The notes beneath the pieces are model-generated. The model was not told the DNA's origin, did not search any database, and was given only the letters and a program-made list of their open reading frames with translations. From Hanleya hanleyi (Eukaryota > Mollusca > Polyplacophora > Lepidopleurida > Hanleyidae), in NCBI GenBank assembly GCA_036873755.1, contig JAVTVY010019491.1:1-64000 (forward strand): DNA of 64,000 nucleotides. The letters run 5' to 3'. The first letter of the stretch is position 1; the number at the start of each line of letters is the position of its first letter. Below are positions 11,823-21,181 of this stretch, piece after piece. Made by a program: the position numbers and the translations under genes.

Positions 11823-13011
11823 AGTAGTATGTAGCCATGATTTCAGCGCAACTTGACCTTTGACCTCGGAAATTTGCATATCACGTGGCAGAAGTCAAAG
11901 GTCAATGAGTGCACTTGAGTTGACCTGTATCCTTTCATCTCGTCTTTGACCTTGGATCATGTTTAGACATGTTAGGGTTTTTCCCATCACGTTCGGTATG
12001 ACGTCACTTCCGGTCTGTGTGAATGGGGCCTGTGAACCTGATAGGACATGTACTGTCTGTGGGGGTTTTCCCTACAATATCGTTCACTTTCGTGTGTTTC
12101 CGGTGCGAAGGGTACGTTCGGTGAGAGGGGAACATGATAGGCCATGTACTGTCTGTACTTCCCGCCAGAATTTCGCTGTCGTCTGCTTGTGACGTGCCGA
12201 ACACCTGGCTCCTCGAATTGCAACATTGTTGCACGTTCTCAAGATGATAGGCCATGTGCTGTCTGTGGGGTTTTCCCCGCCAGAATTTCGCTGTCGTCTG
12301 CTTGGGGTTGTCACGTGCCGAACACCTGGCTCCCCGAATTGCAACATTGTTGCACAAGGATTGCCCTATATCCGGGTCCTATACCATTGATGGGATGCGT
12401 GTACTGTATTTGGGGAATCACGGGGAGATCACGTGATAGTTCAAGGGCATATTGAATGATAGGAATGCGTGTACTGACCTGTTCATCTGTGGTTTACATC
12501 CGGGGACTTATATCCGGGTCCTTGGGTGTATGTAAAATTAGGATTTGTCCCGAAAATATAAAAAGCGGAACACGGACTTTATCCCTAAACTAGGGGAAAA
12601 CACCTATCAACCCTATCCAAAAGGGGTCATATCGGTCCCCAGGCTTATCGGGGCCTGGGTGCATGGGTGGGTGCATGTAAAAGTTTCTCCAGAAAAAATA
12701 TAAAAAACGGAACACGGACTTTACACCTAAACTAGGGGAAACCCCCTATCAAGGGCGTATATTGACTCCCATTGACCTTTGACCTCCAGTATAGAGTGCG
12801 TATATTCACTACCAATGACCTTTGACCTCAAAAATTTGCATATCGTGACCTTTGACAGCCAATCAGAAGCGACTATTTTGACCTCGTCTGACTGTATGCA
12901 TGTACTGACTTGGTTCTGGGGGTTTTCCATCATGGGGAGTGCGCAGGTGTATGACGTCACTTCCGCGTGAATCGGGCGTGACCTTGGACTATGGGATGCA
13001 TGTACTGACTT
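11823..13011. repeat. Polinton 1 left TIR
   Basis: Inverted copy of 23230-24419, starting AGTAGTATGTAGCC. Inside are two copies (about 12165-12240 and 12276-12356) of a module with the palindrome CACGTG and the words CGAACACCTGGCTCC and AATTGCAACATTGTTGCAC. It also holds two promoter-like modules, several short repeats and AGGTCAAAGGTC-type nuclear-receptor half-site pairs. The short frames inside it are repeat artefacts. Confidence 0.95.
12558..12720 (+). promoter_or_regulatory. Tandem TATA-containing modules in the Polinton 1 TIR
   Basis: TATAAAAAGCGGAACACGG at 12558 and a variant with TATAAAAAACGG at 12699, each followed by 'actttat/ac..ctaaactagggg'. The pair is mirrored in the right TIR. 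The same module occurs three times per TIR in Polinton 2, although the rest of the TIRs differ. Conservation suggests a promoter or replication signal, which is an inference. Confidence 0.5.
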
Positions 13012-13768
13012 GGTTCTGGGTTTTTTCCATCACGGAGAGGTCACGTGATAGTTCAAGGTGATTTGAATGATAGGAATGCATGTACTGACCTGTTCATTCA
13101 TCCGGGGACTTGTTTACATCCGGGTCATTCATTGTGGTGGGTCTGCGCAAGTGTGTGACGTCACTTCCGGTTTCACTAAAACTACCTCCGAACACAGAAG
13201 AGTTCCAATTTTTACTTAGACGTAGGGTCCGTGTTTTCCCCGGCCCGGCCCGGCCCGCCCCGCCCCGCCCCGGCCGCAGCGCGCGCGCGGCATCACCGGA
13301 AGTGCGCGGGTGAATTTCGGATTATCCTAGGCCACTGATTGGCTAATACGGTATTCAAAGCCAGTTTTCACCGAATCCCCACATGTCAGTTATAGCCTTC
13401 ATGCATTATACTCATATAGAAAACACACACAAGACAAGGTTTTGTTTTTGGTGAGATCTCATTTTGTTTCTCACTTCACCTGTGGCTCTTGTAACTTGTA
13501 ACTCCTCGTCAAATGTTGGAATGCCCGCTCGTAACCTAGACCAAAACATGTACTTGGTCTGTGGGCTGATTTCATTGGCTCTCTATTTTACTGCAGTGCT
13601 CTTGCATTGTTTTCTGGACATTGATGGGTTACATTTGGCCCCATCCTAGGCCACTGATTGGCTACTTTTCTCATTCATTTACCGAATCCCCACATGTCTG
13701 TTATAGCCTTCATGCACTATGCTCATATAGAAAACACAAGACAGGGTTTTTTGGTGAGATCTCATTTC
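13012..13768. other. Non-coding segment between TIR and protease gene
   Basis: It opens with a second copy of TIR sequence (13020-13110 resembles 12410-12500), then a GC-rich tract (13230-13310, CCCGGCCCGG/CGCGCG). Two direct copies of a segment containing CCTAGGCCACTGATTGGCTA and ATATAGAAAACACA follow (about 13326-13470 and 13642-13770). Polinton 2 has one counterpart of the latter near 55810-55990. No gene. Confidence 0.7.
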
Positions 13769-13769
13769 T

Positions 13770-13775
13770 TTTATT
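13770..13775 (-). terminator. Poly(A) signal after the protease/capsid cluster
   Basis: AATAAA on the minus strand, about 115 bp beyond the protease stop. Polinton 2 has the equivalent AATAAA at 55805-55810. Confidence 0.6.
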
Positions 13776-13811
13776 CAGTGAACAACAACAACGTGAGAAC
13801 AACCACGTGAA

Positions 13812-13920
13812 AACTGAAGCCCAGAACAGGGGGCTTGTACATTGAAAGAACTGAAGCCCAGAACAGGGGGCTTGTACATTGAAAGAACTTAAGCCCAGAA
13901 CGGGGCTTGTACATTGAAAT
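13812..13920. repeat. Three tandem units of about 36 bp at the protease 3' end
   Basis: Units contain GCCCAGAACAGGGGGCTTGT and ACATTGAAAGAACT; the third has lost some bases. Polinton 2 has one and a half units (55710-55765). The repeat lies at and beyond the protease stop and arose by local duplication. Confidence 0.85.
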
Positions 13921-14361
13921 GATGGGCGGCCCAGTCATATACGAGTACATCGCGGTCCTCGGCCTTGGGGTACTCGTCAAACATCTGTACGATGGTAGAT
14001 AAGGTCCTTCCCGGCATCGATGGTACAGGTAAAGCAAGCAATATTGTCCGCGCACGCTACTGGTCAGGCTTTGCAACGTTTGACTGTTCCAACACCACGT
14101 CTCTGTGCCTTGATCCATGAAGTCTGTTAAATCGGGATGGAGGGGTGGCAGGCCGTACGGGTCAAAGTATTCGCCCTGCTGTTCTGTCAAGTACACGGCC
14201 ACCCAATGTTCACCGGGCCGATCCATCGGGTCCGTGTTGAGAACGTATGCAGCAGGATACACACGGTCTAATGGGAACACATCTCGGCCGAACACCCCTT
14301 GAAAGACCATACGTGTCCCTGGGTCATTCTCCAGCACGGTGGTTATCTAGTCTGTATCCAT
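13889..14361 (-). pseudogene. Adenain-like maturation cysteine protease (PRO), broken
   Basis: The family is the Polinton/adenovirus-type cysteine protease that matures capsid proteins. The histidine block GEHWVAVYL, the FDPYG block and a GQYCLLYLYH block are visible. The intended start is the ATG at 14361, one base after the major capsid stop. Three defects show against Polinton 2 and the family: a TAG at codon 5 (14347-14349), CGC in place of the TGC of the catalytic Cys before the GQYC motif (about 14053), and loss of one G near 14012 that shifts the frame before the C-terminal HHFN segment. The intended stop is at 13889. It is a dead copy of a protein of about 157 residues. Confidence 0.85.
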
Positions 14362-14362
14362 G

Positions 14363-15652
14363 TTAAGTGGCAAAGTCACACAGGACTTTGCGCGCCTTCT
14401 CCACTTGAATGATGTTGTCAAACTCGGCGTAGCAGATCACATTGACGGTGGTCCCGAGGGCTCGTGCAAAGTGGATTTCCAACCGTAAATTGCCTTGCTT
14501 GGCCAGCGCCAGCTGATGGTCGTTCTCTAAGGTGGGGGCCAGATCGAAACAGAACAACGTGTATCCGTTCGCGTAGTCCTCCCGACTGATCATATTCCCT
14601 TCGTCCTGGTTGATTTGACCGGTGGCTGTAAACAGGCTCTGATAGGCTCGAATGAAATTCCTGCGTCCAAAGTTCGGTGTTAAGGCCGTGGCTGGGACCT
14701 GTTGTCCATCCACATGCAGGGCCACAAAATTGATGCCGAAATGTTTGAAGTCAAACGGATTCTCTGGGTAGGCTCCGCTGAAACTGGTATTTTCCACACA
14801 GGCCAGGATCAATCGCTTGGGTAGTTCCCCCAGGAACAGGTTTTCTTTATTGGCGCTCATATTTCCAGCAGGCACAGAGAACACTTTGGTTTGTACACGT
14901 CGGATAGGGTACTGGGCTGGTTTTGTTTCCAAGGCTTTCATGTGTCCCAATTGAACGGCTGGATTCGGTTTCACTTTTCGGACATACAGGACTGCGTCTT
15001 GGATAACAATCTTATAGTCAGCTGCATGCCCATCTACGTTAGTGGCCATCAAGGCGAAGGTCGGAGGCGCCCGTATCAGTCGGATTTTGATGGGGATCTT
15101 GTTCAAGAGGTACCGGTCTTGCATGAACATGTCTGCGTGTAGTCGACCCATGAGATCCACCGAGGCACCGTTCGCAGTGAAAGCCTTCCGTTTGTTATAT
15201 CCCACATTGTCCACCGTGTCCATGTGCTCGGGTGTGTCCTGGTAGAATAAAGCGGCTGTCAGCTGAGATTTTTTAGCCTCTCGGCCATACGACAACAGTG
15301 TCTCGATGTAGGCTCGATAGGGGTACGTGTTGGTAGAGTCACTGATGAGTTTGTCGCTGAGAAAAATATCCACCGGTTGAAACATCGAGTGCAGCCAGAG
15401 AATCGTCGGGCCCACCGTTGCAGCTTGGATGATTCTGGAGCCATCCCCATTGATGTATGTATGGGCTAAATCCACATAGGCCGTATCCGCATTACTGATG
15501 GTGAACTCGATGGGCCCTGTTTCGTTGATGCTGGAGAGCGGGAGATGCTCCACCCATAATCCTTGTTCGGCACTGGTCTATGTGGGCGGCACGGTCCACA
15601 AATCAAATTCACTGTTGGTGGAGGGACAGGACTCTGCGTGGATCAAGGACAT
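14363..15652 (-). pseudogene. Polinton major capsid protein (double jelly-roll), one early amber codon
   Basis: The frame is 430 codons from the ATG at 15652 to TAA at 14363, the usual length of the F54H12.2-like family regarded as the Polinton double-jelly-roll capsid. Typical features are the N-terminal 'SEFDLW-VPPT' segment, 'PIEFTISN', 'LHADMFMQDRYLLN', 'IDN-FLGELPKRL'-type and 'FDFKHF' blocks. The only visible defect is TAG at codon 25 (15578-15580), where Polinton 2 has CAG. From codon 35 on the frame is open. It lies 2 bp after the pVI-like stop and 1 bp before the protease start, so the three form one tight block. Confidence 0.88.
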
Positions 15653-15654
15653 GT

Positions 15655-16022
15655 TTAAGAAAAGATATCCTGGGTCTTCGATGTGCGTCGTCGCTGGGTC
15701 GGTCGTCGACTGGTGCGTGGTCTCGGTGGGGCAGCTCTTTTATTCCCTACGGTGCGCTGTGCTTTGGCCACCAAGACGCCTCCCGCTTCTTTGGCCCGCC
15801 GTTTCAAGGCTTCTTTGGGTGCCGTGCCCCCCAAGACATAACCGACCACTTGCAGTCCACTGCGTACCGCTTGTTTGCCGATTGCTTTCACCCCACGCGT
15901 CACCAAGGGCAGGAACGTTTTGACGATGCTGACGAGTATGTTCCCCAGCCCATGTCCTCGTTGCATGCGTGCACCGCTAAAGACAGGAAAGCCACCCCGG
16001 CCTGTTGGGCATAATAGTCCAT
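15655..16022 (-). pseudogene. pVI-like minor capsid/membrane-active protein, one frameshift
   Basis: Start ATG at 16022 (MDYYAQQAG), then after a one-base shift near 16000 the frame continues GGFPVFSGARMQRGHGLGN, a hydrophobic/amphipathic stretch (VKTFLPLVTRGVKAIGKQAV) and an Arg/Pro/Thr-rich tail ending TKT..DIFS. This 'MDYY... F-GS/AR-QRGHGLG' arrangement is common in Polinton and adintovirus-like elements, where it is compared with adenovirus protein VI. Homology to pVI is a family-level suggestion. The stop is 2 bp before the major capsid ATG. Confidence 0.7.
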
Positions 16023-16057
16023 ATAGCTGCGTGCATCGCACTCGTAAGGTACCTTCA

Positions 16058-16846
16058 TTATGCAAAGTGGGGAGCACGTGCTTGTCGAAAATGAAGTGTC
16101 AGCACCACTTTTCCTCGTTCGAATGCCACCGGTCGTCCCGTGTCATCTCTTATATCCACCGTGATAGTGTTGATGTCGGTTTGTCGTACGGGCAGGTAGA
16201 GCATGTGGGTGAAACTGTGGGTGATTTGATCTCCATACGTGTTTTTAATGGGGACCACCCGTAACAGAGGTGTGTTGATATCGCCCACGATGTGGTTGTC
16301 GACTACGTCCGAGTAGACGTAGAGTCCGTACATACCCGACTTCATATCCATCGGGATCTGGCCATGGTCCTCGGATGGACCCGTGTAGGTCGCGTGAGCG
16401 AGACCCAGCATTTGCTGTAGGATAGGACTCAGTACGACACTCACGTTGGCGGTAAGAAGGATCTATGCCTTGTCGTTGTGTGCGTTGTAATCGAAGTCCA
16501 CGTGATTCTTGAAGGGAAAGGATTTGTTGGGTTTTGAAGTATTCGTGACCTTCCGTAGAGCCTTATAATGCAACAGTCTTGTCAGCCCACCCATGAACTC
16601 CTTGGGGGTATCGTATTGGCCTTCGGGCAGGGTGAGTCGGGTGTTTTTGGCTTCGTAGGTCACCTCGTACCACACCTCATTGGCTCGCACGTTGTACCAC
16701 GAGTAAGGGTATTGGATATCCACGAGGCCACATTCCCATCGTCCAGGTAAATGCAACGGTTGCGGTAACTGGGTCACGTACTTGGCCACAGTGTTGTCAG
16801 GAAACACATCCAGCGAACTGTTACTGGGTAGGGTGAGGTAAAACAT
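16058..16846 (-). pseudogene. Polinton minor capsid (penton-like) protein, split by one TAG
   Basis: The 263-codon frame starts MFYLTLPSNSSLDVFPDN, then YVTQLP-PL-LPGRWECGLV and YPYSWYNV. Its second half has VGDINTPLLRVVP, a YLPVR--DINTITVDIRDDTG-PV-FE segment and VVLTLHFR. This matches the widespread Polinton minor capsid protein, thought to be a single jelly-roll penton. A TAG at 16463-16465 interrupts it; both sides are in the same frame and Polinton 2 has CAG there. Everything else is intact. Confidence 0.85.
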
Positions 16847-16879
16847 GGCGACTGAGCTGTCCTGCTGCTGCTGTTGGTT

Positions 16880-17702
16880 TTAATAGGTGTTCCAGGCCTT
16901 GGGCGGTTGTGTTCGGCGTCGTGTTCGTCGCGGTGACTTGCTACGTGTCACGGCTCTGGAGATGTGGGGTGTCCTGATCGAGGGTGGTTTTTCAAAGGCC
17001 TGAAAAGAAGGTGCCCGTTGTGGTGGTGTTTTGGGGGGTGACTCCGGTTCCCACTCGGCTTCCCAAGGTTGTGGAGTCTGTCGTGATGCATGACTTGGTG
17101 AGTCACGCTGCATAAAGGCCCAGCGGTGGGGGTTCCCCACCAATTCCTGTGGTACATGCATGTCTTTCAAGCCTTGAGCGAAGACCTCCCATCCTCGAGG
17201 ATCCGTGTGCGACCTGCGTTGACGCATCAGGTCATTCACTAAACCCGTCATGTGGGTACCGGGCACCACCTGATTCTGTACCAGTAGTTCGCCTTTATCA
17301 TTCCAAGTCATGTTAGGATTCTGTTTAATCCGTTGTAATACCAGGCCAGCTTGTTTCTTGAACGATACACTCTTCAGGACTTCATCTTCCACCCACTGTG
17401 GGGTTGTGGGTGGTACCCCTGGTAATGGCGGCTGTTTGGAGCTGTGCTGAGGTCGGCGGTGTTTCGCGTGGTGGTGATGGTGGTGGGGTAGAGAGGGTTA
17501 TGTATTGGTCCATGAACGTCATGTACCGTTGAAGCGTCTCATTGTACCGTTGTACTTTCTCACTGTCGCTTAACCCTAAGATCTGTTGCATCTCTTCATC
17601 GAGGGTTTTTATGGTCTTCACCGTAGGTGGAACAGGGTAGGGAGATTGGAGGTTTTGAAGGAACCGTGGTTCGATGAGGACCATTTTTTTCGTGTGGTTC
17701 AT
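16880..17702 (-). pseudogene. Conserved Polinton gene of unknown function, one frameshift
   Basis: It starts MNHTKKMVLIEPRFL at 17702, overlapping the pX-like stop by ATGA. An N-terminal part has a 'LDEEM-QIL' motif and a Thr/Pro-rich linker, then the frame shifts near 17395 into VLKSVSFKKQAGLVL, NMTWNDKGELLVQNQVVPGT, LVNDLMR and PQELVGNPHRW. A basic, proline-rich tail with repeated Arg ends at 16880. Polinton 2 keeps the two parts in one frame across this point, so the shift is a lesion. The 'NMTWNDKGEL' block recurs in many invertebrate Polintons but I know of no assigned function. Confidence 0.7.
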
Positions 17703-18265
17703 TGTCGGTCGAAGAGTCCACCCAATACTGGACCCAACACGGAAGCGGCCAACGGTGCTAAGATGGCCCCGAGAAAGCCACCTTTCTGGAACACTTTTTT
17801 CTTTTGTGTTTGAGAGACTCGCTTCTGGAATAGGGTTCGGAGACCTGTCTTATGCTTGGTCAACTTGGTCTTCTGAGCCGGAGTCAGTGATACGTTGCCT
17901 TTTAACAGGTTGTACCCTATCTCGCATAGACAGCGTACACGGTCAGGGTCCGCACCGCGTACAATGGTTCGTACCAACACGGAAGCGGCCAACGGTGCTA
18001 AGATGGCCCTGAGAAAGCCACCTTTCTGTAACACTTTTTTCTTTTGTGTTTGAGAGACTCGCTTCTGGACTAGGGTTCGGGGACCTGTCTTATGCTTGGT
18101 CAACTTGGTCTTCTGAGCCGGAGTCAGTAGTACGTTGCCTATCTCGCACAGACAGCGTACAAGGTCAGGGTCCGCACCGCGTACAATGGTTCGTACCAAC
18201 TCGGGTGGGGCCGTCTTCAATACACGGAGCGTCGGGGCGTGCTTCCGTACTCGCGCAGACATCAT
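17699..18265 (-). CDS. Basic pX-like virion protein with internal duplication
   Basis: 188 codons from the ATG at 18265. Each of two units has ELVRTIVRGADP, LVRCLCEIG, TPAQKTKLTKHKTG, a Lys-rich SQTQKKKV and a hydrophobic GGFLGAILAPLAASVLG tail. The basic stretch followed by a Gly/Leu hydrophobic tail resembles small core or membrane-active proteins of Polintons compared with adenovirus pX. The second unit (17738-17970) repeats the first (17978-18200) with a 240-bp offset; the unit nearer the start lacks about 18 bp. Polinton 2 has a single unit, so the duplication is specific to this copy. It is one of the few open frames of Polinton 1. Confidence 0.7.
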   Translation of the reverse strand: MMSARVRKHAPTLRVLKTAPPELVRTIVRGADPDLVRCLCEIGNVLLTPAQKTKLTKHKTGPRTLVQKRVSQTQKKKVLQKGGFLRAILAPLAASVLVRTIVRGADPDRVRCLCEIGYNLLKGNVSLTPAQKTKLTKHKTGLRTLFQKRVSQTQKKKVFQKGGFLGAILAPLAASVLGPVLGGLFDRQ

Positions 18266-18372
18266 GTACAACTAATGTTAGAACCCACAACTCTGCTCTT
18301 TTTATCCTTTTGCGGGCTACCTCCTGAATATCGAACAGAGACAAAGTCAACCATGATGTGGTATTAATTCTT

Positions 18373-18378
18373 TTTATT
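18373..18378 (-). terminator. Poly(A) signal after the ATPase gene
   Basis: AATAAA on the minus strand, 58 bp after the intended ATPase stop, with a counterpart at 36363-36368 in Polinton 2. The conserved position supports use. Confidence 0.6.
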
Positions 18379-18435
18379 ATCCCATCATCAAACACACACA
18401 CCCCAGCTGAGGGAGCCACTGTGGGTATGTTTACA

Positions 18436-19043
18436 TTATTTTTGCATGTAAACGTGGTGGGTCTCTCCGGGAAAGATTCCGGTCCGTAGTCGAAGGTGAT
18501 CGGGGGTGGCTTGCTTGAGGTCGAAGAGCATATACCAGTGCTGAGGGGTTGTCGCATCTTTAAAGGCTTCCAACGCAAACGGTGTGCGGCAGGATACATC
18601 TGTCTCGCCAGGTGCAGCAGTTGAGTGGTGTCTCTCGGGTTTTTGAAGACCACTAGATAGTGGGCATTTAAGCTGATGTTCCGATGTTCTTTGTTTTTAC
18701 TCAACAGATTCTGCACAGTGTAGATGATGCTGAGCCGTCGATGATGGCTGCCTTTGGTAAAGAGTTGGGTGACGCGCGCATCCGTCTCCGCTATGAGATC
18801 ATCCAGAACCACCAAGGTGTCGGGTTCCAAATCGGCCAGGTTAGGTAGGCCTTCCACGAACGTGATATGGGGCATTGCTGCACACGCTGCCTGCCATTCT
18901 CCATAACACCACACGACTCGGGCAATGGGTGGGGTGATCATGCTGTCGGTGTGTTGAAGGAGCTTCCTGACGAAGTGCGTTTTGCCGGAACCCGTCGGTC
19001 CTGCGATGACGCAAGTGAAGGGATGCTGCCACCGAGGGTCCAT
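18436..19043 (-). pseudogene. FtsK/HerA-type genome-packaging ATPase, one frameshift
   Basis: The start MDPRWQHPFTCVIAGPTGSG leads straight into the Walker A motif (GPTGSGKTH). Walker B is TLVVLDDLI, and the sensor region YTVQNL follows. This is the Polinton packaging ATPase, about 202 residues, which would pump DNA into the capsid. A one-base loss near 18587, against Polinton 2, throws the last third out of frame so that the C-terminal LFDLKQATP segment is read wrongly. The intended stop is at 18436, and an out-of-frame run-on reaches 18165. The start lies within a Thr-rich upstream region shared with the membrane-protein gene. Confidence 0.88.
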
Positions 19044-19273
19044 GGTTCGAGCTGTATGCGCTGTCGTGGTAACCCGCTCTTGTAAATTTGGTACGAGTGA
19101 ACTGGAGTGGTGGTGGGTACAACGCCGGTCGTCGTTGTCTGTTCACTGTGAGTGATGGTGGTGGATACAACGTCGGTCGTCGTTGTCTGTTCACTGTGAG
19201 GGTTGAAATCCGGTGGGTTTTCAGACGTAGTGGGTGTACTTGGTGTGGAGCTTGGTGTGGAGCCCGATGTGTC

Positions 19274-19519
19274 TTATACTCGTGGTGTGGTGGTGATGAC
19301 TGGGCTCGTTTCGATCACGGGGTTGACTGGTGTAGAGAAGGTCTGTAGACTGGTGGCTGGAGTTCTAAGTTGGTTAAGTAGAGTGCTGAGATAGGCTACG
19401 TCGTAAAACACTCCTCCGTACAACACACTCAGCAGGATTAGCACTATGGCCACAAAGCCCACTTGCGCTTTGCGCGTTTTGTGAGACGCTGTGTTCAGAG
19501 GCAGCTGCTGTTGGTCCAT
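19274..19519 (-). CDS. Small single-pass membrane protein, truncated
   Basis: 81 codons from the ATG at 19519: a polar Gln-rich start, a strong transmembrane segment (VGFVAIVLILLSVLYGGVF), then a Thr/Pro/Ser-rich tail cut by TAA at 19274. The equivalent gene in Polinton 2 (35281-35740) reads on through about 75 more Ser/Thr/Pro-rich residues and overlaps the ATPase start. The homologous sequence is still present here at 19050-19273, out of use. A mucin-like virion surface protein is possible. No family is recognised. Confidence 0.5.
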   Translation of the reverse strand: MDQQQLPLNTASHKTRKAQVGFVAIVLILLSVLYGGVFYDVAYLSTLLNQLRTPATSLQTFSTPVNPVIETSPVITTTPRV

Positions 19520-19573
19520 AGCGCCGTGTTCATGATCGAACGTGGAATGAAGGATGACGGTAGTGGTGTCTGG

Positions 19574-19580
19574 CTTTATA
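19574..19580 (-). promoter_or_regulatory. TATA box of the membrane-protein gene
   Basis: TATAAAG on the minus strand, about 55 bp before the ATG at 19519. It overlaps the integrase stop codon at 19576-19578, typical of compact viral gene spacing. Confidence 0.55.
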
Positions 19581-20650
19581 GTCGTTTCACCTGGTTGGCC
19601 GCGACCCAGGAATTGAAGGAACTGGGCCAGCCTTGCCATTTGACGAAATGAAACAGTTTGCCACGGCGGCGTTCCGTTTTCAAAATCTGCTCCACCGTGT
19701 GGTAGTCTTGCTTTGTTTTTACGACAGGCTGTAATTCCGTGTCGTAAAACGTCCCTAGCAACGGTTCCCCTTGAAGATCTTCCAGTTCATAGACTCGCTG
19801 CTGTCGGGGTAGGCGCCGTTTAATCAGGAAGTGCTCATCGCTCCAATTGGGCAAGTAACTTTTCTCAAATTGACCTTTGACTTTACTGATCCGTACAGGG
19901 TCCCAGACCTTGAACGCCTCTTCGGCGTTCGCTGCGATTGCCTGGGGTACAAGACACGCCGGATTTGGGCTTCATTGCGTTGGGTGACGGTAATGGGGGC
20001 TCTCCCTATACTCCGGTGATAGGCTCGATTGTATCCACTCACAAGTTTCGGGAGAACATCGATGTACCGCCTTGTATTCTTATAGGTGAAATATTTATAC
20101 ATGCGGTCTTTGAATGTCCTGTTGAACCTTTCCACAACGGAAGCCTTGGTCTCGTTGTACGTATGGAAGAAAAAACACCTTCTGGGCTTTCAGAAACTGT
20201 TGGAACGGTCTGTTGAGGAATTCCGTGCCTTCGTCGGTTTGCAAATACAAAGGTTTGCGCCCGGTCTTGAAGATGTCTTTGAACGCCGCTATGAGATTCG
20301 CTTCCGTTTTCGTCCGGATGGGTGCCACCCACGCATACTTCGATAGGATATCGATGCACGTCAAGATATACCGATTCCCATCGTTGTGTTTGGCAAAGGC
20401 GCTCATATCGACTAAATCCGCTTGCCACTGGGCATCTATTCCTCCCACGATGACCCGGTTCCGTAGAAAATGGCGACGGACAGATCGATGTAAGGGATAG
20501 GTGTCTTGATTTCTTAACCAATCTCGGACTTGAGCACGTTGTATCCGCTGGGGTTTGGCCCGCTCGATAGAGAGCCGACAATGCACTATAGGCCGCCGGA
20601 CTGTCGGGACTGTAGTATAAGTTATCCAACACCTTCTCCCAGCTCTTCAT
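19576..20650 (-). pseudogene. Retroviral-type (DDE) Polinton integrase with chromodomain, frameshifted
   Basis: Reading from the ATG at 20650: an N-terminal MKSWEKVLDNLYYSP segment, the core with the first Asp in QWQADLVDM, the second Asp in LQTDEGTEF and the third acidic residue in ERFNRT, then a C-terminal chromodomain (VEQILKTERRRGKLFHFVKW, followed by GWPSSFNSW). About 358 residues, as in the F54H12.3-like family. Shifts near 20580, 20135 and 19850 put the parts in different frames. The chromodomain could tether integration to methylated histones, as in chromoviruses. Of the two Polintons only this one keeps the catalytic core region. Confidence 0.9.
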
Positions 20651-20685
20651 GGTGACAAATGATGATGGACCCTGGCTCTATCGTT

Positions 20686-20693
20686 TATTTATA
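20686..20693 (-). promoter_or_regulatory. TATA box of the integrase gene
   Basis: TATAAATA on the minus strand, 36 bp before the ATG at 20650. It overlaps the stop of the preceding PC4-like gene. Confidence 0.6.
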
Positions 20694-21108
20694 ACGGTAT
20701 ATCTTGGGCCGGAGTTTCTTTCTGATTTTCGTTGGCTTCCACAGTGTCTATGGTAAATAACCAGTCCAACTCGTCTGATAACCGCTCTTCCTCCGTAAGC
20801 ACTTGATCCACATCTGCCACGGCATCTTCCAATGCAGACCATAGAACAGGGTGAAGGGTAAAATGCACTATACCTCCAGCTAGCCGAGCCAATTGAGCAA
20901 AGAAGGGGCCGCGTCGGATGTACACATCGTGACACAAGTGAATGAGGTCGCCGTCCAGTTCACCAGACAACACCCGTTGAATTTGGTCCAGCCCTCACGG
21001 GACAGACGAATATGAGCCGGGCACGGTTGTGTAGGGCCTGCATCACAGATGTCTCCTATCTCCTCCATGATATCGACCTTATCCGCATAGATGTGCAGCA
21101 AGACCTCG
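20689..21108 (-). pseudogene. PC4-like protein B, start deleted and frameshifted
   Basis: Each unit of this family is a run of beta-strands followed by a helix opening with an 'L---GW-K/LK/E' signature. Here the first unit has HIYADKVDIME and IRLSREGWTKF, the second has DLIHLCHDVYIRRGPFFAQL and FTLHPVLWSALEDAV. The layout resembles the PC4 ssDNA-binding fold (I-L--+-W--L). Against Polinton 2, about 50 bp including the start codon are missing before 21108, and a shift near 20985 separates the units. The acidic tail (LTEEERLSDELDWLF) reaches 20689. Confidence 0.6.
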
Positions 21109-21132
21109 GTACAAGATTTGTACTGTCTCGCG

Positions 21133-21140
21133 TATTTATA
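21133..21140 (-). promoter_or_regulatory. TATA box of PC4-like gene B
   Basis: TATAAATA on the minus strand, in the position of TATAAAT at 34302 in Polinton 2. Its gene has since lost the start codon. Confidence 0.5.
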
Positions 21141-21181
21141 GGAAGAACCCCGTGAGATCAAAGGATCGGGTGGTCATGTCA

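Noticed and set aside
11959..12455. Overlapping frames in both directions in the Polinton 1 TIRs
   Set aside because: They exist in both TIRs because of repeated GC-rich modules; no domain, and they disappear in the Polinton 2 TIRs.
14891..16264. Long plus-strand frames over the capsid genes
   Set aside because: They mirror the codon structure of the minus-strand capsid, pVI-like and minor capsid genes and have no recognisable content.
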